From contig JAHCIO010000006.1 in the NCBI GenBank assembly GCA_026129185.1, positions 1 to 64,000 on the forward strand: a DNA stretch of 64,000 nucleotides. Direction: 5' to 3'. Positions 53,478 through 62,733 of the stretch are shown piece after piece (the stretch's first letter is position 1; each line of letters starts with the position of its first letter). The notes below the pieces were generated by a model that saw only the letters and a list, made by a program, of their open reading frames with translations, was not told the DNA's origin and did not search any database. This DNA is from Promineifilum sp019695075. Its GTDB lineage: Bacteria; Chloroflexota; Anaerolineae; Promineifilales; Promineifilaceae. The translations under genes and the position numbers were made by a program.

Positions 53478-54419
53478 GTGGACTATTCCGCTACGCTGCG
53501 TCGCGGTTGGGACATCACCTGGCAGAACAAGTGGTTGTTCCTGCTAACGCTGTTGCCGTTGGCGATCAGCCTGATCAGCCTGCCCCTGTCGCTGCTCAGC
53601 GGCACGGTTGACCCGACGGCCGCGCCGGCGGAGGTGGTGGCATCGGCCGGCCGGTCGCTGTTGCTGGCCTGTGTCAGTATGATCCTCAGCCTGTTCGCCG
53701 CGCTCCTGACGCTGGTCACCCACGCGGCCCGCGCGGCCGGCGTGGCGCGGGCGGCGCGAGGGGAAGCAACGGGCTTCGGCCGCTCGTTGGGCGAGGGCTG
53801 GCGGGCGCTGCCGCGGCTGCTGGGCCTGGCCCTGCTGCTCTACGTCCTGCCGCTCGTGCTGTTCATTGTGGCATTCCTCGTGATATTGGTGCCGGTGACA
53901 ATGACCTCGCTGGCGAGCGACCCCGGCCAGAGTGGGGTCATGGCGGGAATAGGCCTGGTGGGCGTGATTCTGATCTGCTGCCTCTACGCCGCTTTCGTGC
54001 TCGGGATCCTCCTTACCGGCTGTGTCTTCACATTTGCCGGCCGCGGCGTCGTGCTGCGTAACCTGGGCGTGATGGCGTCGCTGCGCCACGGCGGGCAGGT
54101 TCTGCGCGAGAACCTGGGCCAGATCATCCTGCTGGCGCTGCCGTTTGGGCTTATCTATCTCGTTTTTGGGCTGGCGTTTGGGGCGCTCTTCATGTTCCTG
54201 GCCTTTCCAGACGGGTTGGAAAGCGCCGTCATGACTGGCAATACCATGATGATCAACGGGCGGCTTCTACTGGCCTACGTTGTCTATCTGCTGCCCGCCA
54301 TCTTACTGACGACGTGGCAGGGATCGACGGTGACGCTGGGCTACCTGCACTGGACGGGCAAGGACGTGCTAGGGGCGACGATCACACCGGCCACGCCGCC
54401 GGCCGCGCCGCTCATGTAG
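53478..54419 (+). CDS. Multi-pass membrane protein (paralogue 2)
   Basis: A 313-residue paralogue of the preceding protein. The start MDYSATLRRGWDITWQNKWLFLLTLLPL, the central LRNLGVMASLRHGGQVLRENLGQIILL and the end YLHWTGKDVLGATITP align position by position with it, but it has diverged through most helices. The start is GTG after AGGGAGGGACTT. The two genes arose by tandem duplication. The hydantoinase-family gene follows 14 nt later, possibly co-transcribed. Function unknown. Confidence 0.78.
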   Translation: MDYSATLRRGWDITWQNKWLFLLTLLPLAISLISLPLSLLSGTVDPTAAPAEVVASAGRSLLLACVSMILSLFAALLTLVTHAARAAGVARAARGEATGFGRSLGEGWRALPRLLGLALLLYVLPLVLFIVAFLVILVPVTMTSLASDPGQSGVMAGIGLVGVILICCLYAAFVLGILLTGCVFTFAGRGVVLRNLGVMASLRHGGQVLRENLGQIILLALPFGLIYLVFGLAFGALFMFLAFPDGLESAVMTGNTMMINGRLLLAYVVYLLPAILLTTWQGSTVTLGYLHWTGKDVLGATITPATPPAAPLM

Positions 54420-54433
54420 CTGAGCCTACGCCT

Positions 54434-56485
54434 ATGGCCGCGATCGGCATCGACACCGGCGGCACCTTCACCGACTTCATCTGGCTGGACGCGGCCGGGC
54501 AGTTGCGGCTGCACAAAGAGCCGAGCACGCCGGCCGACCCGTCGCAGGCCGTGCTGGCCGGTCTGGCTGCGGCCGACGCGCCCACGGCCGACGTCGTCCA
54601 CGGCAGCACCGTGGCCACCAACGCCCTGTTGCAGCGCCGCGGCGCGCGCACGGCGCTGATCGCCACGGCGGGCTTCGCCGACGTGCTGGCCATCGGCCGG
54701 CAGAACCGACCCGACCTCTACGCCCTGGTGCCGCAGAAGCCGCCGCCACTGGTGCCGGCGGCGTGGCGGCTGGAAGCGCAGGAGCGAGTGGACGCCGCCG
54801 GCAACGTGCTCACGCCACTGGACGAGACGGCGCTGGCGGCGGCGCTGGATCGGCTGGCGGACGCCGGCATCGAGTCGGTGGCCGTCTGCCTGCTGTTTGC
54901 CTTCCTGCGGCCGGAACACGAGCAGCGCATTGGCGCGCTGCTGGCCGAGCGCTTCGACCCGGCGCTGCACGTCTCGCTGTCGTCCGACATCCTGCCGGAG
55001 TACCGCGAATTCGAGCGCACGGCAACGACGGTCATCAACGCCTACGTCGCCCCGCTGATGGGCCGCTATCTGACACGGCTGGCCGAACGGCTGGTTCTGC
55101 GGCGGCTGGCGGTCATGCAGAGCAACGGCGGCATCATCAGCGCGGCGCTGGCCGGGGCGCAGGCGGCGCGGACGGTTCTCTCCGGACCGGCGGGCGGCGT
55201 GGTCGGGGCGCGCTTTGTGGCCGGGGCGGCGGGCGGCGCGGGCTATGGCGACGTCATCACCTTCGACATGGGCGGCACGAGCACCGACGTGGCCCTCTGC
55301 GCCGGCCGCGCGCCGACGACGACCGAAGGCGAGATCGCCGGGCTGCCGCTGCGCCTGCCGCTGATCGACATCCACACCGTTGGCGCGGGCGGCGGCAGCC
55401 TGGCCTATCTGGACGCGGGCGGCGCGCTGCTGGTCGGCCCGCAGAGCGCCGGGGCGGAACCGGGGCCGGCCGCCTACCACGCCGACTACGCCGCCTGGCG
55501 GGCGGCGCTGGACAGCCACTTCGCCGCCGGTCAGGCCACCGTGACCGACGCCAATCTCGTCCTGGGGCGGCTGGACGCGCGGCGCTTCCTGGGCGGGCAG
55601 ATGGCCCTGCACGAGGCGTCGGCGGCGCGGGCCGTCGGCGCGCTGGCGGCGGCGCTGGATGTGCCCGTGGAGCGGGCGGCGCTGGCCGTGGTGCGTGTGG
55701 CCAACGCGACGATGGAGCGGGCCATCCGGCGCATCTCCGTCGAGCGCGGCCACGACCCGCGCCGCTTCACGCTGGTGGCCTTTGGCGGCGGCGGGCCGCT
55801 GCACGCCTGCGAACTGGCCGCCGAGTTGCGCATCCCGCGCGTCCTCGTGCCCCTGACGCCCGGCGTGCTGTCGGCGCTGGGCATGCTGGTGGCCGCGCCG
55901 GCGCGAGACATCTCGCGCACGCTGATGACGCGGCTCGACGGGCTGACGGCCGGCGACATCGCCGCCATCTTCGCGCCGCTGGTGGCGCAGGCGCGGCAGG
56001 AGATGGCCGGCGAAGGCCACGACCCGGCGGCGCTGGCGCTGCGGGGCGCGCTCGACTTGCGCTATGCCGGGCAGTCGCACGAGTTGACCGTGGCCGCACC
56101 GCCCGACGCCGACGGCGCGGCAATGGCGGCGGCCTTCCACGCCGCCCACGCGATGCGCTACGGCTATGCCCGGCCGGAGGCGGCCGTCGAACTGGTCACG
56201 GCGCGCCTGACGGCGACGGCGGCCCACACGCCGCCGGTCCTACCCTCATCGCCCGCGGGGCCGCCCGCGGCCGGCGCGGCCCTTGTCGGCCGGCGGGCGG
56301 TCTGGTTTGCCGGCGGGCCGGCCGAGAGCGGCCTCTACGACCGCGAGCGGCTGCGGGCGGGCCACCGCCTGGCCGGGCCGGCGGTGGTCTACCAGTATGA
56401 CACGACGACGCTCATCCCGCCCGGCTGGGGAGCCTGGGTGGATGAGCGGCTGAACCTGATCGTGGAACCAGAAGCGGGGCTTTAG
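54434..56485 (+). CDS. Hydantoinase/oxoprolinase A subunit family protein
   Basis: A 683-residue HyuA-type subunit (ATP-dependent 5-oxoprolinase / N-methylhydantoinase A). The ASKHA-type start IGIDTGGTFTDFIWLD, LSSDILPEYREFERTATTVINAYV and VITFDMGGTSTDVALC are typical, as is FGGGGPLHACELA. These enzymes normally need a B subunit, usually the next gene, but here a PA14 protein follows and none is visible. The ATG at 54434 gives the family N-terminus. Substrate not determinable. Confidence 0.9.
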   Translation: MAAIGIDTGGTFTDFIWLDAAGQLRLHKEPSTPADPSQAVLAGLAAADAPTADVVHGSTVATNALLQRRGARTALIATAGFADVLAIGRQNRPDLYALVPQKPPPLVPAAWRLEAQERVDAAGNVLTPLDETALAAALDRLADAGIESVAVCLLFAFLRPEHEQRIGALLAERFDPALHVSLSSDILPEYREFERTATTVINAYVAPLMGRYLTRLAERLVLRRLAVMQSNGGIISAALAGAQAARTVLSGPAGGVVGARFVAGAAGGAGYGDVITFDMGGTSTDVALCAGRAPTTTEGEIAGLPLRLPLIDIHTVGAGGGSLAYLDAGGALLVGPQSAGAEPGPAAYHADYAAWRAALDSHFAAGQATVTDANLVLGRLDARRFLGGQMALHEASAARAVGALAAALDVPVERAALAVVRVANATMERAIRRISVERGHDPRRFTLVAFGGGGPLHACELAAELRIPRVLVPLTPGVLSALGMLVAAPARDISRTLMTRLDGLTAGDIAAIFAPLVAQARQEMAGEGHDPAALALRGALDLRYAGQSHELTVAAPPDADGAAMAAAFHAAHAMRYGYARPEAAVELVTARLTATAAHTPPVLPSSPAGPPAAGAALVGRRAVWFAGGPAESGLYDRERLRAGHRLAGPAVVYQYDTTTLIPPGWGAWVDERLNLIVEPEAGL

Positions 56486-56540
56486 CGTCTTTACTTTAAA
56501 TGGGTGATGAGCGCCGCCTCTTTGGCGTCGCCGCCGACCT

Positions 56541-56546
56541 TATAAT
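56541..56546 (+). promoter_or_regulatory. Candidate -10 for the PA14 gene
   Basis: TATAAT at 56541-56546 in the 149-nt gap after the hydantoinase gene; the matching -35 is weak. AAGGAG at about 56618 is the RBS of the next gene. Confidence 0.5.
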
Positions 56547-56634
56547 AGAAAGACTCAGAGTATTTCGCCGCTCCTTCGCCGCCTTTCCTCGTCCCCGCGG
56601 CCGGAATCCATTCCCGTAAGGAGACCGTCTGTCT

Positions 56635-58185
56635 ATGTCCAAGAACCTGAACCGCACACTGATCCCCCTGCTGGTGCTGGTGGGGGGCCTGTTGCTTCTG
56701 GCGTTGGGGCCGGGAGCGCCGCGCGCGGCCGCGGCCGACGAGGCCTGGCGGGCGCGCTACTGGAACAACCGCAACCTGTCGGGCGATCCCGTCGTCCAGC
56801 GGGACGAGGCGGAGATCAACAACGACTGGGGCGGCGGCCGGCCGCACGAGCGCATCAACGACGATAACTTCTCGGTGCGCTGGACGCGCGCGGTCGACTT
56901 CTCGGCCGGCAACTATCGCTTCACGGCGACAATGGACGACGGCATGCGCGTCTGGATCGACGACCAATTGCTGATCGACGCCTGGACCGACAGCCAGGTG
57001 CGCACGCTGCAAGCCGACCGCGTCCTGACCGGCGGCACGCACAACATCCGCATCGACTACTTCGAGGCGGGCGGCGTGGCCGTGGCCAAGTTTAACTGGC
57101 AGCAAATCGGCGCTGCGCCGGCCGGCATCTTCACCGCCTGGAAGGGCGAATACTTCAACAACATGAATCTCAGCGGCCAGCCGTCCTTCCTGCGCGACGA
57201 CCGCGAGATCAACTTCAACTGGAGCGTCGGCTCCCCGGCGGCGGGCATCGCCGCCGACCAGTTCTCGGTGCGCTGGACGCGCCAGCTCAACTTCCCCGCC
57301 GGGACGTATCGCTTCGACGTCTTCTCCGACGACGGCGTGCGTCTGTGGGTCAACAACCAACTCGTTATCGACCAGTGGCAGAACCAATCCGAGGGGCGCT
57401 TCAGCGCCAACGTCACCCTGCCGGCCGGGACGATCCCGTTGCGGATGGAGTACTTCGAGAACCAGGGCCGCGCGGCGGTCAGCCTGTCGTGGAACCCGCC
57501 CAGCGGCAGCCCGGTGACGGGCGGCACGGGCGGCGTCGTTTCCACCGGCCCGTGGTTTGGCGAGTACTACAACAACAAGAACTTCATCGGCTCGCCGACG
57601 TTCACGCGCAACGACGCGGCTATCGATTTCAACTGGGGCGCGGGGTCGCCGGGGGCGGGCATCCCCGTCGATGGCTTCGCCGTGCGCTGGACGCGCAACG
57701 CGGTCGTGACCGCCGGCAACTACCGCTTCGACGTGTTCTCCGATGACGGCATCCGCGTCTGGGTCAATAACCTGCTGATCATCGACCAGTGGCGCGACCA
57801 GCCGGCGGGCAACTTCAGTGCGACGATCAGCCTGCCCAGCGGCACGATCCCCATCCGGGTGGAGTACTTCGAGAACACCGGCCGGGCGGCCGTGGCCCTA
57901 TCGACCACGCCACCGCTGGGAGGCGCAACGACGACACCGCCGCCAACCAGCGGCCTCACGGCCACGGTGACGGGCACGGGCGGGGCGCGGTTGAACATCC
58001 GCAGTCTGCCGGGCGGGCCGCTGACGGGTCAGCAGCTTCAGCCCAACCAGACGGTGGGTCTGACCGGCTTCCGGTCGGCCGATAGCGGCTGGGTGGAGAT
58101 CTTCCGGCCCGGCGGCGGTACGGGCTGGGTGAGCGCCCGCTACGTGACGACCTCCATACCGGTGAGTAGCCTGGCGGTCAGATAG
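56635..58185 (+). CDS. Secreted protein with three PA14 domains and an SH3-like domain
   Basis: A 516-residue exported protein. A signal peptide (RTLIPLLVLVGGLLLLALGPG, cut near AAAA) is followed by three PA14 carbohydrate-binding-type domains at about 37-160, 168-290 and 305-425. Each has YxNNxNxxGxP at its start and DDGxRxWVNNxLxIDxW in the middle. A Thr/Pro linker and an SH3b domain (about 440-510; ARLNIRSLPGGPLTG) end it. It is presumed to bind glycans at the cell surface. The domains are internal duplications, most alike in copies 2 and 3. Confidence 0.92.
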   Translation: MSKNLNRTLIPLLVLVGGLLLLALGPGAPRAAAADEAWRARYWNNRNLSGDPVVQRDEAEINNDWGGGRPHERINDDNFSVRWTRAVDFSAGNYRFTATMDDGMRVWIDDQLLIDAWTDSQVRTLQADRVLTGGTHNIRIDYFEAGGVAVAKFNWQQIGAAPAGIFTAWKGEYFNNMNLSGQPSFLRDDREINFNWSVGSPAAGIAADQFSVRWTRQLNFPAGTYRFDVFSDDGVRLWVNNQLVIDQWQNQSEGRFSANVTLPAGTIPLRMEYFENQGRAAVSLSWNPPSGSPVTGGTGGVVSTGPWFGEYYNNKNFIGSPTFTRNDAAIDFNWGAGSPGAGIPVDGFAVRWTRNAVVTAGNYRFDVFSDDGIRVWVNNLLIIDQWRDQPAGNFSATISLPSGTIPIRVEYFENTGRAAVALSTTPPLGGATTTPPPTSGLTATVTGTGGARLNIRSLPGGPLTGQQLQPNQTVGLTGFRSADSGWVEIFRPGGGTGWVSARYVTTSIPVSSLAVR

Positions 58186-58348
58186 TGATGCCATTTTCTC
58201 GTCTGTGGCCTTTGGCTGGCTCGGCTGGGCGCTCCTGACGGACAGGAACGTCGTTGCGCGGGAAGCCATTCCGGCCATGTGGCCGGCGTCGCGCCGCAAA
58301 AAAAGGGCGCAACCTAGCGGTTGCACCCCCAACGACCTGACGGGCAAA

Positions 58349-58396
58349 GAACCACAGATGGCATAGGCTCTATGCCGTCTGTGGTTCCTTTGTTTG
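58349..58396. terminator. Bidirectional terminator between convergent genes
   Basis: GAACCACAGA pairs with TCTGTGGTTC and an inner GGCATAG with CTATGCC around GCT. On the plus strand CTTTGTTT follows; on the minus strand a short T tract follows. It should end both the PA14 gene and the EF-G-like gene. The rest of the 218-nt gap is GC-rich and unremarkable. Confidence 0.75.
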
Positions 58397-58403
58397 GTTA
58401 GCG

Positions 58404-60482
58404 CTACTCGCCGTCCTCTTCCGTCTGCCGCTCCTTGCGCAGCTTAGTCACCAGTTCTTCCTGCAAGTGGCCGGGGACGCGGCCGTATTGCATGAACTTC
58501 ATGCTGAACAGGCCTCGCCCCTGCGTCATGGAGCGCAGGTCGGCGGCGTAGTTCTGAATCTCGGCCAGCGGCACTTCAGCGCGGATGACGCTCTTGTTGC
58601 CTTCCTGATCCATACCCAGCACACGCGCGCGGCGGGTGTTCATGTCGCCCAGGATGTCGCCCATGTTGTCGGACGGCACGGTGACTGTCACCTCGTAGAT
58701 GGGTTCCAGCAGCATCGGTGCGGCCTTCATGACGGCCTGCTTGAAGCCCTCGCGACCGGCGGTCTGGAAAGCGATTTCCTTGGAGTCGACGGGATGCATC
58801 TTGCCGTCGTAGATGACGGTGCGGACGCCGACGACCGGATAGCCGGCCAATACACCGCCCTCCAACGCCTGGCGGCAGCCCTTCTCCGTGGCCGAGACGA
58901 ACGGGCCTGAGACCGAGCCGCCGAAGATCTCCGAGGCGAACTCGAAGCCGCGCGTCTCGTCGATCGGCTCGACGCGCAGAGCCACGCGGGCGTACTGACC
59001 CGCGCCGCCGGTCTGCTTCTTGTGGGTGTAGTCGGCATCGGCCGACTTGGTGATCGTCTCGCGGTAGGGCACCTTGGGCGTCGTCGTCCGCAGGTGGACG
59101 CCAAACTTCGACTGCGCCTTGTGGACAGCGATGTCGAGGTGAGCCATGCCCATGCCGGAGAGGATCGTCTCGTGGGTGGCCGGCTCGGTGTGCCAGTGCA
59201 GCGTCGGGTCTTCGCCCACCAGCCGGGTCAGCGACTGGCTGAGCTTGGCCGTGTCCGACTGGCTGACGGGGTGGATGGCCACGGAGGCCAGCGGATCGGG
59301 CTGAACAATCGGCTCAATTTGCAGGATGCGTCCGCGGTCGCCCAGAACGTCGTTCGTGCCCGCCTCGCCCAGCTTGACGATGGTGCCGATGTCACCGGCA
59401 TGGAGCCGGCCGATGGGCTGGGTGTCCTTGCCGCTGGGAACCTGGAGCGTGCCGACGCGCACTTCGCCTTCGTGGGTGGCGTCCCAGACGCGCGAGTCGG
59501 ACTCAAGTTGCCCGCTGAAAATACGCAGGTAGCTGGTCTTGCCGAAGTTGTCCTCGCGGCTCTTGAAGACGAAGGCGATCAGTGGGGCGGCGTCGCTGAC
59601 CTCGACCTTGACCGTATCGCCCTTGGCATCGGTGGCCTCGAACGACCCAACCTCGTTGGGCGCGGGCAGCAGGGCGACGCAGGCCTCCAGGAAGGCGTCG
59701 GCGCCAACGCCCGACTCGCCGGCGGCGAAGAGGATGGGCACAGTCGCGCCATTCATCACGGCTTCCTTCAGGCCGCGGGCGACTTCCGCGGCGGTCAGTT
59801 CTTCACCCTCAAGGTACTTCTCGATGAGCGCGTCCTCGCCCTCGGCGGCGGCCTCGACCAGAGCGCCGCGGGCCTCCTCGGCGGCGGCGGCCATGTCGGC
59901 CGGGATGGGGGCGCGGTCGCCCTTCTCGCCCAGCCGCGCTTCCATGCTCAGCAGATCGACAACGCCCTTGAAGGTGGGGCCTTCGCCGATGGGCAGTTGA
60001 AGCTGGACGAAGTGCGTGCCCAGGTTGTTGCGGATGCTCTCCAGCACGCGGTTGACGCGCACGTTCTCGCGGTCCATCTTGTTAACGAGGACGAGGCGCG
60101 GGCGGTTGTAGGCATCGGCCGCGGCCCAGACCGCCTCGGTGCCCACTTCGACACCGGAGACGGCCTCCACCAGCACGATGGCGCTGTCGGCCACCTTCAT
60201 GGCGCTGTTGACCTCGCCGATAAAGTCCAGGAAGCCGGGTGTGTCCAGCAAGTTTAGCTTGACGCCCTTCCATTCGATGGGCGCGACGGCCGTGGCGATG
60301 GAACTGTTGCGCGAGACCTCTTCCTCCTCGAAGTCCATGTGGGCCGTGCCGGTAAGCACGCTGCCCATGCGCGAAATCGCCCCGGTCTTGAACAGCAGCC
60401 GCTCGACAAGCGTCGTCTTGCCGGCGCCGTTGTGAGAGACAAGGGCAATGTTGCGAATCTGTCCGGTCTGATATTCCTTCAT
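58404..60482 (-). CDS. Elongation factor G-like GTPase (EF-G2 type)
   Basis: A 692-residue paralogue of EF-G with GTPase domain, domain II and domains III-V. The G1 motif is SHNGAGKTT rather than AHIDAGKTT; G3 is DTPGF without the following HVDF; G4 is NKMD. These changes are typical of the EF-G-like family (as in FusA2 or Thermus EF-G-2), whose role in translation differs from canonical EF-G. The tip of domain IV (ADYTHKKQTGGAGQYARV) is intact. Minus strand, convergent to the PA14 gene, with a 5'UTR carrying AGAGGT. Confidence 0.92.
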   Translation of the reverse strand: MKEYQTGQIRNIALVSHNGAGKTTLVERLLFKTGAISRMGSVLTGTAHMDFEEEEVSRNSSIATAVAPIEWKGVKLNLLDTPGFLDFIGEVNSAMKVADSAIVLVEAVSGVEVGTEAVWAAADAYNRPRLVLVNKMDRENVRVNRVLESIRNNLGTHFVQLQLPIGEGPTFKGVVDLLSMEARLGEKGDRAPIPADMAAAAEEARGALVEAAAEGEDALIEKYLEGEELTAAEVARGLKEAVMNGATVPILFAAGESGVGADAFLEACVALLPAPNEVGSFEATDAKGDTVKVEVSDAAPLIAFVFKSREDNFGKTSYLRIFSGQLESDSRVWDATHEGEVRVGTLQVPSGKDTQPIGRLHAGDIGTIVKLGEAGTNDVLGDRGRILQIEPIVQPDPLASVAIHPVSQSDTAKLSQSLTRLVGEDPTLHWHTEPATHETILSGMGMAHLDIAVHKAQSKFGVHLRTTTPKVPYRETITKSADADYTHKKQTGGAGQYARVALRVEPIDETRGFEFASEIFGGSVSGPFVSATEKGCRQALEGGVLAGYPVVGVRTVIYDGKMHPVDSKEIAFQTAGREGFKQAVMKAAPMLLEPIYEVTVTVPSDNMGDILGDMNTRRARVLGMDQEGNKSVIRAEVPLAEIQNYAADLRSMTQGRGLFSMKFMQYGRVPGHLQEELVTKLRKERQTEEDGE

Positions 60483-60700
60483 GTGCGATTTAAACCTCTA
60501 GCGATCGGAGATGTTACGGTGGGCTGCGGCCAGGGGCGGATCGTTCGCCTCCCAGAGAGACGCGGGCAGGACGCCGCGCTCTCGCGCCAAATCAGCCACC
60601 GGGTAAGGTACGATGCGATGTGCCTAAAGCAACGGGCCGATTTTAGTCGAAACTGCCCTGAGCCGCAAACGGATAGGCAGCGGCCTGACAGCCGCGCCGC

Positions 60701-61960
60701 TCAGACGCCCGGTTGCGCGATGACCTTGGGCGCGCGCCGCCGCGAGCGCCAGTCGATGAACACGGCTCCCAACGCCAGCGAACCGACGAAGAAGGCCAGG
60801 ACGAAGCTTAGCACCGGCACGGCCCGCAGCGCCTGGAAGAGCAGCACGCCCAGCAGGACGTAGGCGAACTGCGCCCATCGGCTCGGCCGGCCGGTCTTGC
60901 CGCGGCCGAGCAGTAGGCGGCCGACGAGATGCCCCACAACCAGCCAGGCAATGATGTAGGTGAAGAAGAGGAAGGCAAACAGGCCAAACACGTAGGCGCT
61001 GGCCGTCAACCCCAGCACAGCAGCGGTGTACTGGCCAAAGGTGACGACGCCGAACAGGATGGTGATCAGCACGACCAGCACTACGCCGACGAACAGAGCC
61101 AGCGGGAAGAGCAGGACGTAGATGAGCAGGCCCCAGCCGAGGGCGGGCAGCGGCTCGGCGCGCAGGGCGTCGCCGAGGCCCGGCAGCAGCCGCGGGGCCA
61201 GAGCGATCAGCAGGATGGCGACGAGCAGCAGGCCGATGGCCTGACCGATGCGGTTGCTCAGCCACAGGGGCAGGCCGAAAGCGCCGCGCGTCGGTTGGGC
61301 GGCCGGGGTAATCTCCTGTACGGCCACCTGCCCGGCGATCTGCGCCGTCTGGCCGATGACCAGGCCCGTAGGCAGCATGGTGACATTGGCGGGCATGTTG
61401 GGCAGCGCGAATTGCCGGGGCATGCCGCCGCCGGCGGCGCTGACCTCGCCACGCACGTCGCCGCCGACGCTGCCGTTGATTTCCAGCGCGCTCGTGGCCA
61501 CATTGACGTCGCCATGCACCATACCGTCGTGGAGCAACTGATAGCCGGCGACGTAGAGATCGCGGTCGATCTCGCTGTCGGGACGAGTGATAGCGCTGAA
61601 GCCGCCGAAGAGGACGTTGCGGTGGATGGCCGCGCCCTCGTCGAGCAGCAGCGAGTAGGCCGCGCCGTAGATGCTGCCCTCGACGCGGCCGCGCACCTCC
61701 AGCGATTGCGCCGCCAACAGGGCGCTGCCCTCGACGGTGCCGTTGACGACGATGATCGTGCCCGTGGCCACCAGGTCGCCGGTGACCGTGCCGTTGATCT
61801 CGATGTACTGGGCGCTGACAACCAGGTCGTCGTCGATGACTTCATCGGCGGCGATGACGACGCGCTCGCCGCGGCGGATGTCGGCGGCGTGGACGGATGG
61901 GGCGACCAGGCCGGCAACGACCAGCAGCCCCAGGATCAGGAATATGACTTTGCCTCGCAT
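60701..61960 (-). CDS. Polymer-forming (bactofilin-like) membrane protein
   Basis: A 419-residue protein. A signal peptide (MRGKVIFLILGLLVVAGLV) leads into a right-handed beta-helix segment (about 35-185) of short repeats such as IEINGTVTGDLVATGTIIVVNGTVEGSALLAAQSLEVRGRVEGSIYG, the bactofilin type. The second half has about six membrane helices ending in RSRRRAPKVIAQPGV. The combination of an exported beta-helix and a polytopic anchor is uncommon but seen in Chloroflexi. GGAGGTCC precedes the ATG. Confidence 0.85.
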   Translation of the reverse strand: MRGKVIFLILGLLVVAGLVAPSVHAADIRRGERVVIAADEVIDDDLVVSAQYIEINGTVTGDLVATGTIIVVNGTVEGSALLAAQSLEVRGRVEGSIYGAAYSLLLDEGAAIHRNVLFGGFSAITRPDSEIDRDLYVAGYQLLHDGMVHGDVNVATSALEINGSVGGDVRGEVSAAGGGMPRQFALPNMPANVTMLPTGLVIGQTAQIAGQVAVQEITPAAQPTRGAFGLPLWLSNRIGQAIGLLLVAILLIALAPRLLPGLGDALRAEPLPALGWGLLIYVLLFPLALFVGVVLVVLITILFGVVTFGQYTAAVLGLTASAYVFGLFAFLFFTYIIAWLVVGHLVGRLLLGRGKTGRPSRWAQFAYVLLGVLLFQALRAVPVLSFVLAFFVGSLALGAVFIDWRSRRRAPKVIAQPGV

Positions 61961-62208
61961 GATGGACCTCCAGGTGAGTAGGAAGGGATCACTCAAACAG
62001 GACTCACCCGCATCTGAGGATGCGGACTCTGCACCGACAGCTCCAGGCGAGTGAGAGGAAGTAACTCTAGCAGGTACTGTACGCCAAAAGCGTGCGGCCG
62101 TCACCCTTTTTGTCTGCGACGCGGTTTACCCGTGTCGAAAATCGAACAGCAGCAGACACAATGGCTATGCTACGATGCGCCAAAACCGCTCGTTTGGAGA
62201 CAATTATT

Positions 62209-62733
62209 ATGTCAATTCCTGTCCGTTGTGGCGCTTTGACCCGTCGCAACCGGCCCTGCCGCAACGCTGCCCTGCCCCAGAGCGATCCGCCCCGTTGCGC
62301 CCGCCACCGCGACGCGCCCAGCCAATTGTCCTTCCCCAACCTACCGCCGCAAGAGCCGGCTAAGCAAAAGAGTGCGCCAGCCAGCCGTGCCCATCGCACG
62401 GCAACGGCCGACGAAGTCGTTGAGCCAGCGCCGCGCTACCTGCCCGGCTTCGCGCCGCAAGGCCTGGACGCGCTGGAGTTGGAAGGGCTGGCCCCCGACT
62501 TGCAGCACGAATTGCAGGAGGTGCGCCTGGTGATGTACCGCCTGCTGCGGCTGTGGGACGATGCGGAGCCGCCACTGCCCCCGGAGGAGGCGCGGCGGCT
62601 GGCGGCGCTGGTCTTCAGCGGCGCGCGCACAGTGGCCCACTTGCTCAACCAGCAGGCCGGTTCCGGCGACGCCCGCGGCTGGCTGAAGGGGGCGCTCGAT
62701 CAGGTGGCGGCCGAGTATGGCATCGACCTCTAG
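62209..62733 (+). CDS. Small Cys-rich protein upstream of terminase
   Basis: A 174-residue protein. The N-terminus has a possible zinc site: C7, C17, C29, H32 in SIPVRCGALTRRNRPCRN and PPRCARHRDAP. The second half is helical and acidic (LEGLAPDLQHELQEVRLVMYRLLRLWDD). Proteins with this CGA-TRR-PC start are often found in phage packaging regions. GGAGA lies 9 nt before the ATG and the terminase gene overlaps its end by 17 nt, so they form one unit. Not the classic small terminase; function unknown. Confidence 0.7.
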   Translation: MSIPVRCGALTRRNRPCRNAALPQSDPPRCARHRDAPSQLSFPNLPPQEPAKQKSAPASRAHRTATADEVVEPAPRYLPGFAPQGLDALELEGLAPDLQHELQEVRLVMYRLLRLWDDAEPPLPPEEARRLAALVFSGARTVAHLLNQQAGSGDARGWLKGALDQVAAEYGIDL

